Shown here in pieces: positions 42,846 to 55,300 of a stretch of 64,000 nt of DNA. The translations under genes and the position numbers were made by a program. Below the pieces are notes generated by a model, which saw nothing but the letters and a program-made list of their open reading frames with translations, made no database searches and was not told the DNA's origin. Position 1 is the first letter of the stretch. Each line of letters opens with the position of its first letter. This DNA comes from Polytrichum commune. Taxonomy: Eukaryota; Streptophyta; Polytrichopsida; Polytrichales; Polytrichaceae. The DNA is taken from the NCBI GenBank assembly GCA_950295325.1, contig OX485806.1, forward strand, positions 13,270,001 through 13,334,000. Direction: 5' to 3'.

Positions 42846-43788
42846 TAGGCTTGTGATGGTGAGTTGATTAATGCCGATATGCATTTACATGATGGAGATA
42901 CAACAATGCAACATGTTGGAAATGCACGAAAGGGTGCAATGTCGTTGGATACTTACGTGAGTCCATCAAATAGCGGTGGATGATAAGCGTTTTTAGCCTT
43001 GTAGCCTGAAAGGATTTGAGGATGCGTAAACTATCCCACCAAATCAAAGGTTTGGTACAAGTTAGAACACAAATTGAGATTGTTTTGCAATAAGGTGAGT
43101 GCACCCATTGTGGACATTTTTTGCATTTAGCATGAGTAGAATTTTAATACTAAAATAAAATTTACATGGCCATATGAACAAATTTAAATGGGGAACATGA
43201 GAATCTAACTTGCTACTTTTAGAGAGAAGGTGAGCATCTTCAGAATTTATGTAGTGAAAGTCATAAATAATTTTTACTAGTTTTCTTTTGGATATACAAA
43301 TTTCATACTTATATATGTGCTTATACATTTAGTATCCATTAATATGTGTAGGTTCTGATAGGTGCACTCGTCTAATTTTACAAAACTACAATATTGTTTG
43401 ATTTTGAATTCTAGATGAACCAAATTCATTATGGTACCTATATCTCTGTATGTGACCCTTTCCAAAATTGATCCCTATAAATTTTTACGAAAGAACATGA
43501 AGTTGAAAGATTTTGGAAACACCTACAATTAATGCTATGAAAATTCATAGCGTATTCATACAGTGTTTAGAAGCTACATGCTAAGATGTGCTTAAATCCC
43601 TCAATTACCAATAGACTCAACAAAATCCAAGGTAATCCAATAGTATTATAGGTGTAGTTAAGATACCACATAGAAACTTGCTTCATGATACGAGAAAACA
43701 ATCCACATTGATAAGTGTAGTATGATTCTTACAGCATACATGTCGCCACTTGTCATTCTCATACTAGCAATGCAATTGTGTGTGCGAC

Positions 43789-44699
43789 CATGATACTTAT
43801 CCTTCTTCTTTTTAGGCGTGAAGGAAGCTGCTTTAAATCCAGGCACGCAGTTCCTATGAGCTGGGTCCACATACTTGAGTTCTTTGGTGATGCTGTCAAT
43901 ATGATGTGGAATTGCCTTCCTTGGGCCAGGACCGGGACACTTGGTCGACATGGTCAAAATTCTACATGGAAAGTACACAAATAGGATGGAAAGCAACAAG
44001 TTAATAGTGTGTATTTCAATGTCAACCCCTCCAAAAAAAAATTGGGTTTCATTTACCGTTTTGTTCTTTAATTGACTGCTTGCCACATAGGTAGCAACAA
44101 ACATTGTACTCAGAAGACTCAAGGTATTGGTAGCTACAAAAGTGACTCCTATAAAAATTCTTTGCCAAAAATGAATATAATTTGAACATGAGAGTCTATG
44201 GTTGATTTCGGACACCCTTGTAATCAATAATTTGAAAAGCCATAGTTTATTCATACAGTGTTCATAAACTACATGCTGAAATGTTTTGAAACCTTCTTTC
44301 AATTTTCAACAAGACCTAGCAAAAAAGTTGAAATCTAATAACAGAAACTATGCTCAAAGGCTTAAAAGAATGATTATAGGTCTAGGTACCATATATCATG
44401 TTTGGTGCTTGTTCAGAGGTAAACAACATTGCATGTAATTGCCATCAACTATTTATATTCAACACCAAAATCTCAATGTCGTGACTTTCAAGAGACACAG
44501 TAGACATGTTTGTACATAGATATTAATGCATGACATGTAACTTGACAACACAAAGTAATATCTACCATACCAGAATTGCACTGGAGAAAAACTATTGCAT
44601 GGAATTGACCCTGGCAATTAGTACTCACTTTTTAAAAGCCAAGTCCTCAAGAGTCCCTTTGTAAACCTGTGGTTGTTTCAGGAGACGTTGCTCGTAATG
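43789..44699 (-). CDS. Two possible exons of an unidentified gene
   Basis: Exon candidate 44699-44629 (CAG before, GTGAGT after) reads HYEQRLLKQPQVYKGTLEDL and two bases carry into the next. Candidate 43961-43789 (TAG before, GTCGCA after) keeps the frame and reads ILTMSTKCPGPGPRKAIPHH, then IDSITKELKYVDPAHRNCVP and a Lys-rich end (TPKKKKDKYHG). The joined phase is consistent and the peptides look protein-like, but I recognise no family and see no start or stop exon. They could be the 3' end of a gene whose other exons lie in 44.7-47 kb. Confidence 0.35.
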
Positions 44700-47661
44700 C
44701 TGATGGGTTGATATAGATTGTCAGTGACCACCATATAACGCTGGCCTTCCTATGAAATATTCATTTGATAGCACAACTTGTAGGATATTAAACCAGGCCA
44801 TAGCTTACAGTGTAACAATACTTCAAGAAAGTCCATCACTTATTTGTACAATATTCTTCGATCGAGTCAGTTTTATGCTTTTCAATCATATCATGGGGTT
44901 GTTGCGGCGCCATATTATATCATTCTCGCGTCATTTGGAAAAAAGGATAAGTTTGATCCTTATCGGCGCACTTTCTACAATCCAAAAAAATCACTTCAAC
45001 ATGCAAAGATTCATCCCTTTCAACTGACCTATGCTGAGATAGAGGAAAAGGGGTTGTAAATATCCTGTATTGATTGTCACACACATAGTCATCTGATAGG
45101 GAAAACAAGTGCATCAGGAAATGTAAACAAGAGGATAGTAATTTCAGAATAGATTTTGTGTAGATACCATAAGGACCGTTAACAACAGAGCTTCCAAAGG
45201 TTCAAATGTCAAATATCTGAAGAATATTTAAAACAGGACAGCAGTTCATAGAGACCTTTGGCACTTCACATTAGTCAGCCCTACAGTTACCATTGTCACG
45301 TTTTAACCGAATACTCTCCCACCCCTTGACATCCTCCCTAATTAAGTTACTTTTCTTAATCAAACAACTAAGTCTGAATGGTGGGTGGTTAGCTGTGGAA
45401 CAAAGAATGTAAACCATTAAAGACATGTAGAAAACAGATTGGACTATGACCTCAAATTATATTAACCATTCTAGACTCAATAGTCAACACAATTGAGGAT
45501 AATTAGCATACATGCCCTCCTGATTATCATAACTACATAAGGGGAAGTCCAAATTACAATCTGAATTTTGCTGATGCTTTACCATAGATTTGGGTGCATA
45601 AACCTGATCAAATTTAAGATGGTGAACAACAAAAACTATCCAAATAACACCCACACCTTACCCCAACCCAGCTTCCCCTTCATCACCTCAGCACACATTC
45701 AAGGTCAAAATCTATACAAAATTTTACCATTCACCATAAGCGATCTCTTTGCAAGACCAAGCTCCTAGGAGGTCACTACTGAGAATGCAAGATTAGACCT
45801 CAGTGCAACAGACCTTAACGTGCTTCATCAATGAAGCTCATACAAGACAAAGTCATTGAATTTATGTAGAATGAATGTACACAATCTTCTACTCTTGCTC
45901 ATTGCAACCAAAGTCCCAATTCTCTCAGAGCACATGCATTTTATCAGACACCACCCAAGTACATGTAAAATTCTTGCACAAGGTTCCATGATTCAATTTT
46001 TTTAAGACTTTGTTAGTGATATGCTAATCTTGGACATTCAAGCACACTTGCACCCCATGGTCAACATCAGCGTTGGACACCAATGGCCTAATGATAGATC
46101 AAGTTGTAAGGCCAAGGACTGCACAGTCAGATTGAAATAGTTGGCTTTTTCAAAGGCCTGCACGTTGTCTAACCAGCACAAGGACGAAAACAGACTACCT
46201 ACAGATGTGTTACAAAGGTTATACTGTGCAGCAAAGTAGCAAAAAGCTGAATGGGACTGTTGGGAGTTTCAACTGGTTTCACAGCCAAATCCAAAATGGC
46301 ACTGTCCCAACTATAACTTTGCACACCAATAGTCTCTAAATGACATCACCCATTGACTTATAGATAGCAATAGCATCAGCTAGATAGGTACCTAGTAGTT
46401 GCAGAACCTTTTAAGCACAAGAAAGACAAGGTTCCACTCATTGGAAATTTCTAGCCTGAAACACCTTTGAAACTGAAGGCAACCTCTTTGAGAAGAATAC
46501 CCTGGGAATAATAAGACACTCAGAAATCACAGTGAACCAAATAAATCACAGATAGATTGATTGTGAACTAAATACATTATAGAGGCTAGAGCCGAAGAAA
46601 GCATTCTCGGATGTCTGTTGCAACTTGTGCATTGCATGGCTTGCATTTGAGATTATACCAACCTATATTCTGTAGACTCTGCCAGCAACTGTGAAACTCA
46701 AGTACTAGGATGTAAAGGGGATGAATGACAACAGGCCAAATCACAACATCTATGCAAGAATTTATGTGCCCTCATAGCATTCTTAAGCATGTGTGAGGAC
46801 GTTTTCTTTCTATTCTATCTTCAAGAATGAATCCAAGAGTCAAGGTCCTTGATTATATGCATGAATGCCAAGGATAGGCAAGTGGCTTGCCCTCATTAGT
46901 TGACACCTCATCGTTACCTATCTTTGGGCAAGGCCTTCTCCTCCCATCTACCAAGATTCAACCTAAAGACCTTGCCAAAAAGACTGTCGCCAAGTGTGTA
47001 CTCTCCAAGATGCTCATCTATGGAGAACTTACCACTAAACCACTTAAGAATGCTGTACTAACATTGAAGTGCTTGAAAACTAGTTAAATAAAGCAAGACC
47101 AAAGGTGCGAATTCGTGACTAAGTCAACGACTCTAAGACCTGCACTCCAACTTAGGCACGATGTCCAGCAAAATCATAGATGGGCGGACCAGTGTACATG
47201 TATCAATAGTTGATACAAAACAGGCATTACTACTTTAAACTTGTGTCTCTCGATCTCTGCAACTGATCTACTCTTTGATATCTTCTCAGCATGCCTAATG
47301 GCCACGAAGCACATATGAGTACCTGTGAGCTTCAATCAAGCATTTTTGGGGGTTTAAGCTCTCCTGGCTTGTGTCACCAAAGACATGTACGTACAAAATG
47401 CCACGACACAGCTGAAAGTCGACCCCAGGATGTTGCACCATCAATATACAGAGACAAAACTGACAGCCTCTCAATCCGCCTTTGGCACCTCACCAACCAT
47501 GCTAGTCTCCACCACATTCTCCTTCAAAAATCTGAATATTCACATAATAACATCACAAAATTAAGTCACGCTAAAAATATGTGAAAATGGCCAGCATTTC
47601 TGCATGCTAGCAGGTGCACATCAAGAAAGTGAGAAACAGACATGAGAGCATGAAGTCTAAC

Positions 47662-50600
47662 CTGGCTAATTTTTCCTTTGACGATTGGAGGATATAAAGA
47701 GCAGTGACTAGAAATAATACAAATCCTGCAGAAAACGAGTGCACACCCTTGTAAGGACATAGAAGTACATCACAGGTTAAATGCCACTTCAAGGAAAACT
47801 GAATGCTGAACAGAGAAATCTTCTGTTGATAAACAAGCACCAAGACAAACAAAGGCAGGATAGGGATAAGGTGAACCAGATCCAAAGAGAACATAGAGGC
47901 CTCCAGCAACATCAATCTCTGATCTCTCCACCCTGCACAAAGCAAAGGCAAACAGGGATCACCTCAAATCATAAAAACAAATTAGGGCTAAACTAAAATT
48001 CTCTCCTGTAAAGGTTAAAACTGATATTACCAAGAACAAACAGAATACTGAATCACATCTACATCATCTATCAGCTTGCAATCATGCGATTAGGCCGATC
48101 CTGGCCTTTTCAAGTCACAAATGTCAATTTATTGTACATAGTCAACATTCATGACCAATCCTATGAACCCTTCCTAAAATGTTCACGTTATCTAATTGGG
48201 TTTTCTGACAAGAAGAAAGAACCATTTCAAGCAAGCAAATGGTTTTACAAGGTTACCAGATTGTGATTGAGCATAAGACTAAGATGATTTGACCAATCAT
48301 GGTGCTCTTTCCTTAAAAGTCTGCCAGACAAATATTTCTATATTTGTGTCCAAAATCATCTACTAGAATATCTTCCCAACATTCATAATTAACGAAAACA
48401 AAACTGACCCAGGAAGAAGTTCTGATGCCCGACTTTGCAACAATGGCTATAATAACAGTATAGTTGATTCAGGCAGAAGTTCAATATTTGGTTTCACTGT
48501 AATATTAGCTATAATACCTAATAAAGAAAACCTAATTATAAAGAGGTCAAAGCAACACTTAAAAACGAGGGTATATAAGAAAATATTTTTATTCTTAATC
48601 AGAAAGACCTAATCAACCTTGTGATTCCAAAAGGATTCTATGTAAACCACTAAAACTTTAAAATCAAACATTAGTGAGAAATTTGTGCAGTACCTCTCAT
48701 CTCTTCTAGAACACAATAATAAGAAACAAATTCTTGTGGTAAAAAAGCTGTCAATACTTAAAATAGACTAAATGGTGTTTTACTTGGGGCATGTAAACAA
48801 ACTCAGTACATGCTTGTAATTATAAAGGTTCATTACTCAATGCTAGACAAAGCACATATAAACTTAAGATAACATCCACCAGCACCCAGAGAGCAAAAGC
48901 ATGTCTACACACCATGTATAACGCACAAGTATGTGCTTCGGCCACTCATTTGCATCGAAGAACTTCTGCTTGAGAGATTCATGCTCCTTTAGATCTGTAA
49001 AGAGCAAGAAAAGAACACAATACAAGATCCAGTAACATTAGAACTTTACGCCCAACTGATGATAATATAGCCAAAACATAGTCATAAAATCTCCTCTTTA
49101 CTTTTCAATATCCAAAAAGCAACAGGTATAGAAATTTCACATAAATTACACACTTATGCTCTAGTCTAAGCATAATGTGGCTTACCTTTTCCACTAATAC
49201 TACAGCTAAGAAATTTTAGTCTTCTGACAAGATATAAAATGTAAAGGAAAAGAAACTTTTCTATTTTGACAACAAAAACTCTAGCCTCACAGCAGCTCCT
49301 CTCTCCTCTTCTTGCTGCACTTTGTACTGCTCAAATTTATTCTTTCCTCTCATGCTTAAAGATCTGGACACCCTTGAGATACTTTCATGCTAGAAGCAGA
49401 GAAGCCCTCTGAGCATGATTGGTCAAGATGGTGATTGAAAAGGTACATGATTTAAATTACAGTAAAGAAAATGTGGCCATATCAGGGCCACAAAAACTGT
49501 AAAACAACCTCATATCCTTGTTCCTCTTTCTTGTAAGATTGTATATGCTCTCCTCAACTGAGTTTTCACACTATGCTATTTGAGTATAATAAGATGTGGC
49601 ATGCCATAAATTTATATGAAAAGAACAGTTCAGGATGTGAGTGCATCACACGATGTTACTGCCACTTGAGAATCTATAACACTCATGTGGTAAAATTGGA
49701 GATCCAACTGAAATCCGACAGCCGTACTTACTTGCACATAAGTTATCAGACAGCAAACACCTACGCAAGAAAGACTCACAATTTGGGGGCATGGGCAAGA
49801 CTTTTACTGTAGCGCCTTCCAAATCTCCACCTGAATGTCTCTGCAAACACCAAGAATAAATTTATAAATGAGAGTTGTGGGAATCCTGCACCCCCTACAA
49901 TTGAATTGCACATAGATGGGTCTTTGACCCCTAGAAGGTATCACTACCTTGGAGAGTTTAAACACTTGAAAATATAGACAAACAGAACCACTTCTCAGCT
50001 CTTACACTTGCTGCAGAGGTTGATGCTATAATTTAGTTTTGTTCATTTTTGTACCTGGCACCTCGTGGCACCAAACCTTGGGCCATCCCACCAGACCATC
50101 ACCCTTGGAGTCAAGATACTAAGTTTATGAGCATGTTGACCATCAAACACTCACCAAGGTAACATCAAGAAGGGGCACTTCTCGACGTCCCACAACCAAC
50201 AGCCAGGGTGTTAGATACTTCTCTCTTCCAAACTGAAAGGCTCTGCAAGCAGTTGATAAGAGTCTTAGAGTAGAGATAGAACTTGCTACAACAATGACCA
50301 GAGTCAAAAAAATCCATACAAAAATGAACCTTTCAGAAAATCTAAGTTGAAAGAATTTCAGATTGATAGGGGGATCAGTGCAGGACCCAGCTATACCAGG
50401 AAATGCTAAACCCTTAAAGGTCAAGGCTGCTTTTTGAAAATGAAAAGACTTACGATCAAAGACTAATGCACAAATTACATTAAATGACAAGCTGTGACAG
50501 ATCACTTAAGGACTGTATCATACCATTGAAAGCTATATTTAAAATCTTGACATGCCAAAAATCCATAGATAAGATTTTGATAGCAAATGTTTATAAACAA

Positions 50601-52145
50601 TTCATAGCAAGGCATATTTTGATGAAATTGTGTCCAAAGGCTAAAAACTAACTTATGTGCAACATAGTTTCAAAACTGAAAATACAATCACTTGTAGAAA
50701 TGATGGCGTAAATACTAGATATTGCATTATATGATGGTTTCCTTCTCATGCTTACTGAGCTTGCACCCTAATTTTCACTTCTGTTTTCAATTGGAGAACC
50801 TCATTCAGAAAAATTAAGCTTTTTCAAGAAGGGTTACTTTTCTAAGAAACAATTGAAATTGAAATTATCAACAAAAAGAATTCATTTATCTTGTTCCCAA
50901 AGCCAATGAATGGGGAGAATCGACTGCTAGTGACAGATGAACCGGTTGAGTTTAAGATATAACCGGTTGAAGTTCAAGACTTCAGGAAAATTACTCATCA
51001 TTTTAGATGAATCAAAAGAAATGAAGAAATACCAGAAGATCACAACATGTAACCGGAGGGACATGGAAACACTAGGATTTTGACCGTTTATGGCCAAAAA
51101 TCTCCCTGGACCCTGCTCAAAGCCCTGTCGCCCATCAGGCATTTATTGGCATTTAAGGATTAACTCTATCTTATGAGACCACAAGTCTCTTGAGATTGGT
51201 TTTGATACCAACTGAAAAGGAAGCCAATAATCTTCAGACAAATTCATTAAACAGTACAAAAGATTGTATAGAATGTACTCACATTTTGTATGTTTCAGCC
51301 TCTGAGTAACCAGTGGGCTTGGGAATCGGCATAACAACCTGCTCAACAACCACTGCATCATGTTTGGCCACGTATTGAAGATTGTCACAGACTTCCAGGG
51401 AGTCCAAACAACTCCGGCAGCTCAGCCAAGATTAAAAAACAGTCTTCGTTTTCATCAATCTTAGTCATTGCTAACATACAGAACAGGCCAGCATCCAACC
51501 CACATCCTTACAATGAGATGTGCAGACTATAGGTGCCAATTTGCAATTACAGATGACCAGTAGCTACAAAGGAAAATTTTAAATTAATAAAATAAAATAA
51601 AAGGATCAGACCTGTAGGTACATAGAAGCTCAATACATAATCCTTAAACCTAATTCATCATGAGGTGAAACTGACCTCCGAATCAATGCCGAAGTGTGGG
51701 CAATGTCGACCAAGCTGATCCAACCATGACGTCTGTTGCTGTACTCCACTCCAACAAAGAAGTACATCAACATTAGAAACCAACAATACGACGCAACCAC
51801 AAAAAAACGCCACAACAACATGAAATCCTCGGCTCTTCCACTAAATTTTTCAAAATGCAGTGATGTGAGAACATCAGATTTTCTCTGCAACCCATGGGCA
51901 GAAGAGAACGGCCTTAAATTCCAGTCGAATTGATGATGCCAAATTGATGACACGAACATACACACACATACATACAACAATTACAGGGGCAAAGACAGAG
52001 AGAGTCGTACGCCATGAAATTGACCCCTTCGAGCCACGGGCACGGGGTCTCCAACTTGGTAAGCCTGCGCAACATGCATTGGCACCACGAGCCCGATGAC
52101 GAGAAGCGTGCACAAGGAGACGAAGATCCTCGATGAGGTCCTCAT
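47662..52145 (-). CDS. Plant-type single-pass membrane protein of unknown function
   Basis: Eight coding exons with GT-AG borders and matching phases: 52145-52011, 51738-51676, 51338-51283, 50242-50155, 49840-49780, 48994-48913, 47932-47877 and 47725-47662 (201 codons plus 2 bases; the last exon is not found). The product starts MRTSSRIFVSLCTLLVIGLV, a signal peptide, then YQVGDPVPVARRGQFHG, a Trp/Cys-containing lumenal part (TSWLDQLGRHCPHFGIDSE), REKYLTPWLLVVGRREVPLL, EWPKHILVRYTWVERSEIDV, and a C-terminal membrane helix GFVLFLVTALYILQSS followed by KEKLAR. This resembles an uncharacterised protein conserved in land plants, recalled from memory and not checked; it probably sits in the ER or secretory membranes with a short cytosolic tail. 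The start is the first ATG of exon 1. Confidence 0.75.
50912..51109 (-). repeat. Dispersed ~190 bp TIR repeat, copy 3 (intronic)
   Basis: Lies in the third intron of the membrane-protein gene. It starts GGGGAGAATCG and ends AAAATCTCCCTGG. It shares AACCGGTTGAAGTTCAAGAC and TCATTTTAGATGAATC with 34270-34456. Confidence 0.65.
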
Positions 52146-52304
52146 GGTTGATTACTCCCCTTCCCTCGGTGTGATGATCGATGAAAAGCGAACTTCAGCA
52201 GCTACGAAACTCGGAATCCATGAAAGAAAAATGTGCCGATGATAACGTTGATGATGAATGTCTTGAAATTCGATTAATCGATGGATCAATCAGAGTCCAA
52301 ATCA

Positions 52305-52368
52305 CCAAACCCTAAGTGATTGAAACCCTAGCGCACGGTGACCGTAGGCGAGAGAGAGAGAGAGAGAT
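52305..52368 (-). promoter_or_regulatory. Telo-box pair and GA tract upstream of the membrane-protein gene
   Basis: AAACCCTAA at 52307-52315 and AAACCCTA at 52323-52330 lie 160-185 bases upstream of the ATG, next to a (GA)n tract at 52352-52368. Telo-boxes are common near transcription starts of broadly expressed plant genes. The 5' UTR/promoter assignment is inference. Confidence 0.45.
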
Positions 52369-52379
52369 GTTTCTCTATT

Positions 52380-55300
52380 CCAATTTCCCAGCATCTACGA
52401 AATGAAGACATGACGCAGTTCTATACACACTATGGGCATGAAACAAGAGAAGCTCTTTAATAACATAAGAACTATCTATTATACATGGAGGGGAGGTGCT
52501 TTTGTCCGCGACTGGGAAACGATTCCAGCCACGGAAAAAAAACCCCACTTCTCCCATGCACTACATTGATAGGCATGAATCATGTAGATTGGAAGTTTCA
52601 GTTGAGTATAAGTTTAAATTAGGTAACGTAATTTCGAATTGAACTAAGTTGTTAGGTAATTATGTTTTAATGTGTTTGTAAGTATGATAACTAATGTGCG
52701 TAAGAAACATATCAACAACTCAATTGTGCGTGCATAACTTTTAATAAGAATGACATACAGTAGTTGATTTCTCAGTCACTAGAAGATCTTTGACGAGTCA
52801 TAAATAAATTATGATGTCTTTGCATGTGGCTAAGTTTATATTGGTGTCCGCATGAGTGCAGTCATAAGGTTTTGTCAAAACCCTCAATGTATCCTCAGCT
52901 TGTTGGTTCTATTTGGTTTTTTTTTCATCTTCTTTGACTCCTACCGATTAGATTTATACAATGAACATTGATTCCAAAGGAACTCCTAAACTTGAATTTG
53001 GACCATCAAAAAGTTTAATTTTATCGAATATTTGTTAAAAAGATAAATATAAATATATTTCTAGAGTTATTTTTTCACAAAGATAGATTCAATATCATTT
53101 ATAGAGTTATTTATTTATATTTATATATTTATATTTATATATATATATATATTTGTTTGAATGGTTTAGTCATCAAGTCGGTGTCCACTAATTTATCAAC
53201 GTTTCAAAATCCATTATATTTTGTTACATTTGATATATTTTGTTGAATGATATAGTCATTGATTTGGTGTCCAATGTGGGTCATCACTAGATAACCCATG
53301 ATACGAAAGTAGACACCGAGCTACATAGCATTGAGTCATCCACCTATTATGGTTGGGGCATCTATAACTGGAAAAATTAGAGAGTTTGCATCTAGTTAAG
53401 AGGAATAATAGCAAGGAATTAATTTTCTTGCAACAAGCCACTCGTGGCCGAGGCCCCACTATCGGTGGGAGGAGGAGAACCTTGTAAGAGAGGCGGTGTT
53501 GCAATATCATAGATCACTTGGCACACGGCATTTGATCCCGGAACATGAGGCCTCCAACAATTTGCTTGCACCAAGTTCATATGAAGGGCAACATGAAAAT
53601 GCAAGATTGAACTTAAGACCAAATACAATCATATCTTCATCTCCAAACGCTAAACAATATTTACTCTCCCCTACATTGCAATTGAGCCCTAATTATGCGC
53701 TTTTACCTTTGCCCATTCCACTTTCAGGCTTTAAAATAAGAGAAGCTTACCAAACAAGAATCTTTTCAAGAATGATTTATCGTAGGTAATGGTTTCGTTT
53801 GTTATTGTTTATAGCATTGAATTGAATTGTAGAATTTTGCTTCGCGTGTGATTGTTTAGGTTTGAAATTTCTTGGTGGTGGTGGTGGTGGTGGTAGAGTT
53901 CTTCTACGTGCAAAAATATGGGCATAATAGAATGGAACTTTACACACGTTGTTCCAATCTTTGTAGATATTCTTGACCACCTTTGAGACTGAAAAATGTA
54001 CGCACGTAGATCTTGTAGACCGCAAGTGACTTGAATGGTGAATCATCAGGGCATATTTTTTTCAACCTTTAAGAGTTGGTTCATCAAACAAAGTATAATT
54101 GCATGTAAATAAATGTGACACACAACAAGATTGACAATAGTGCGTTGTAAATTCAACGCTATGGAGCATGATTGTTTCCTAAATTTTGAGGGTAGCCACG
54201 CGATATGGATCAAAACTTTGATTCTAGAATACTCTTATTTAGTGATTGATATAAAGGCAATGCAATATTGCACAAGAATTTACATGAGAGATGGAAATAT
54301 AAACACAAGCTCCAGAAAATGCCAGCTTAGGCACATGTTACATGAAAATACTCTTGTGCACATTTAATATTGATATTCAAGATATTGAGGACACATTGCC
54401 AGCATAAAAAACTAAATCCATGTTGATGAAAAATGTAACATGTGATCTTGCACCCTTTCAAATGTTTTGTTTATATAATGATTTTTGTGTCGAGGACGCC
54501 TCTATATGAGATGACTTGTCGTTTGACGAAGCTGAGGAGCTATTGAAAACCATGGTTGCGAGCAAGGACATTGGCATTTCATCCTTGTCCTCTCTAGACT
54601 TCACAATCCCAATCATATCGTCTGCACCTCCAATTCAACAAACTTTTGCTCCTTCAACATCTTGTCCAAAAAAAGTGAGGCAATCATGAGTGTCTACACA
54701 TTCATGTGTAGATAAGTAGACACAATATTCACCTTCTTTAGAATAAATTGTTTGGTTCTTTCTTGTTTCCATATTCATTGACATTCGTCTTTGTAGAAAC
54801 AATGGACGTGTATATGTCGAACAATCATGTGCATGCTCACTTTTGCTAACCACATGGTTTATGCAATTAGCACAATTATGCAATTAGCATGGTGGTAAAA
54901 GATTGAGTTGCAAGGCAACTGAGAGTTACAAGTTGCAACTAGAAGGTATGTGTTGTGCCCAAAGCTTTGAACGGCGACCTGATAGAGTTCCTCTCCATGC
55001 AAAAACAGGGGCATAATAGAATGGAACTTCACACACGTTGTTCCAATCTTTATAGAGAGGACAACGCATAATTTCAACTTGCTCACAATAATTTGAGATG
55101 ACAATTACAGAGGTGTGATGAGTGAATCGAATCATATAAATTCTACACACATTCAAGTGCGGGTAGATAAATGCATCTACCGAACAGATAAACACCATGT
55201 TTGATAGTTGAGCGAGGTCTATGAGTAACAAAGGTAAACTTGGAGCCACTGAGCAAAACTTGAGAAATAAAATTTGTCACAGATACATCCAAAGTTCTAC

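Larger units (their letters stand above)
32642..43788. other. Intergenic DNA with relic repeats
   Basis: About 11 kb with no intact gene recognised. Items seen: a G-run at 33113-33122; two copies of a dispersed TIR repeat (33371-33559, 34270-34456); CCTCA microsatellite at 33805-33835; GATA/GACA at 34080-34098; an A-tract of about 31 at 36074-36104; a Harbinger-type transposase relic (36438-36704); and a CACTA-like MITE (42586-42845). In 37100-42585 I see only AT-rich sequence without coding features. Confidence 0.6.

Noticed and set aside
44844-45059. Plus-strand ORF of 71 codons with a Lys/Tyr-rich end
   Set aside because: Protein-like in places, but splice-compatible minus-strand alternatives exist and no family is recognised.
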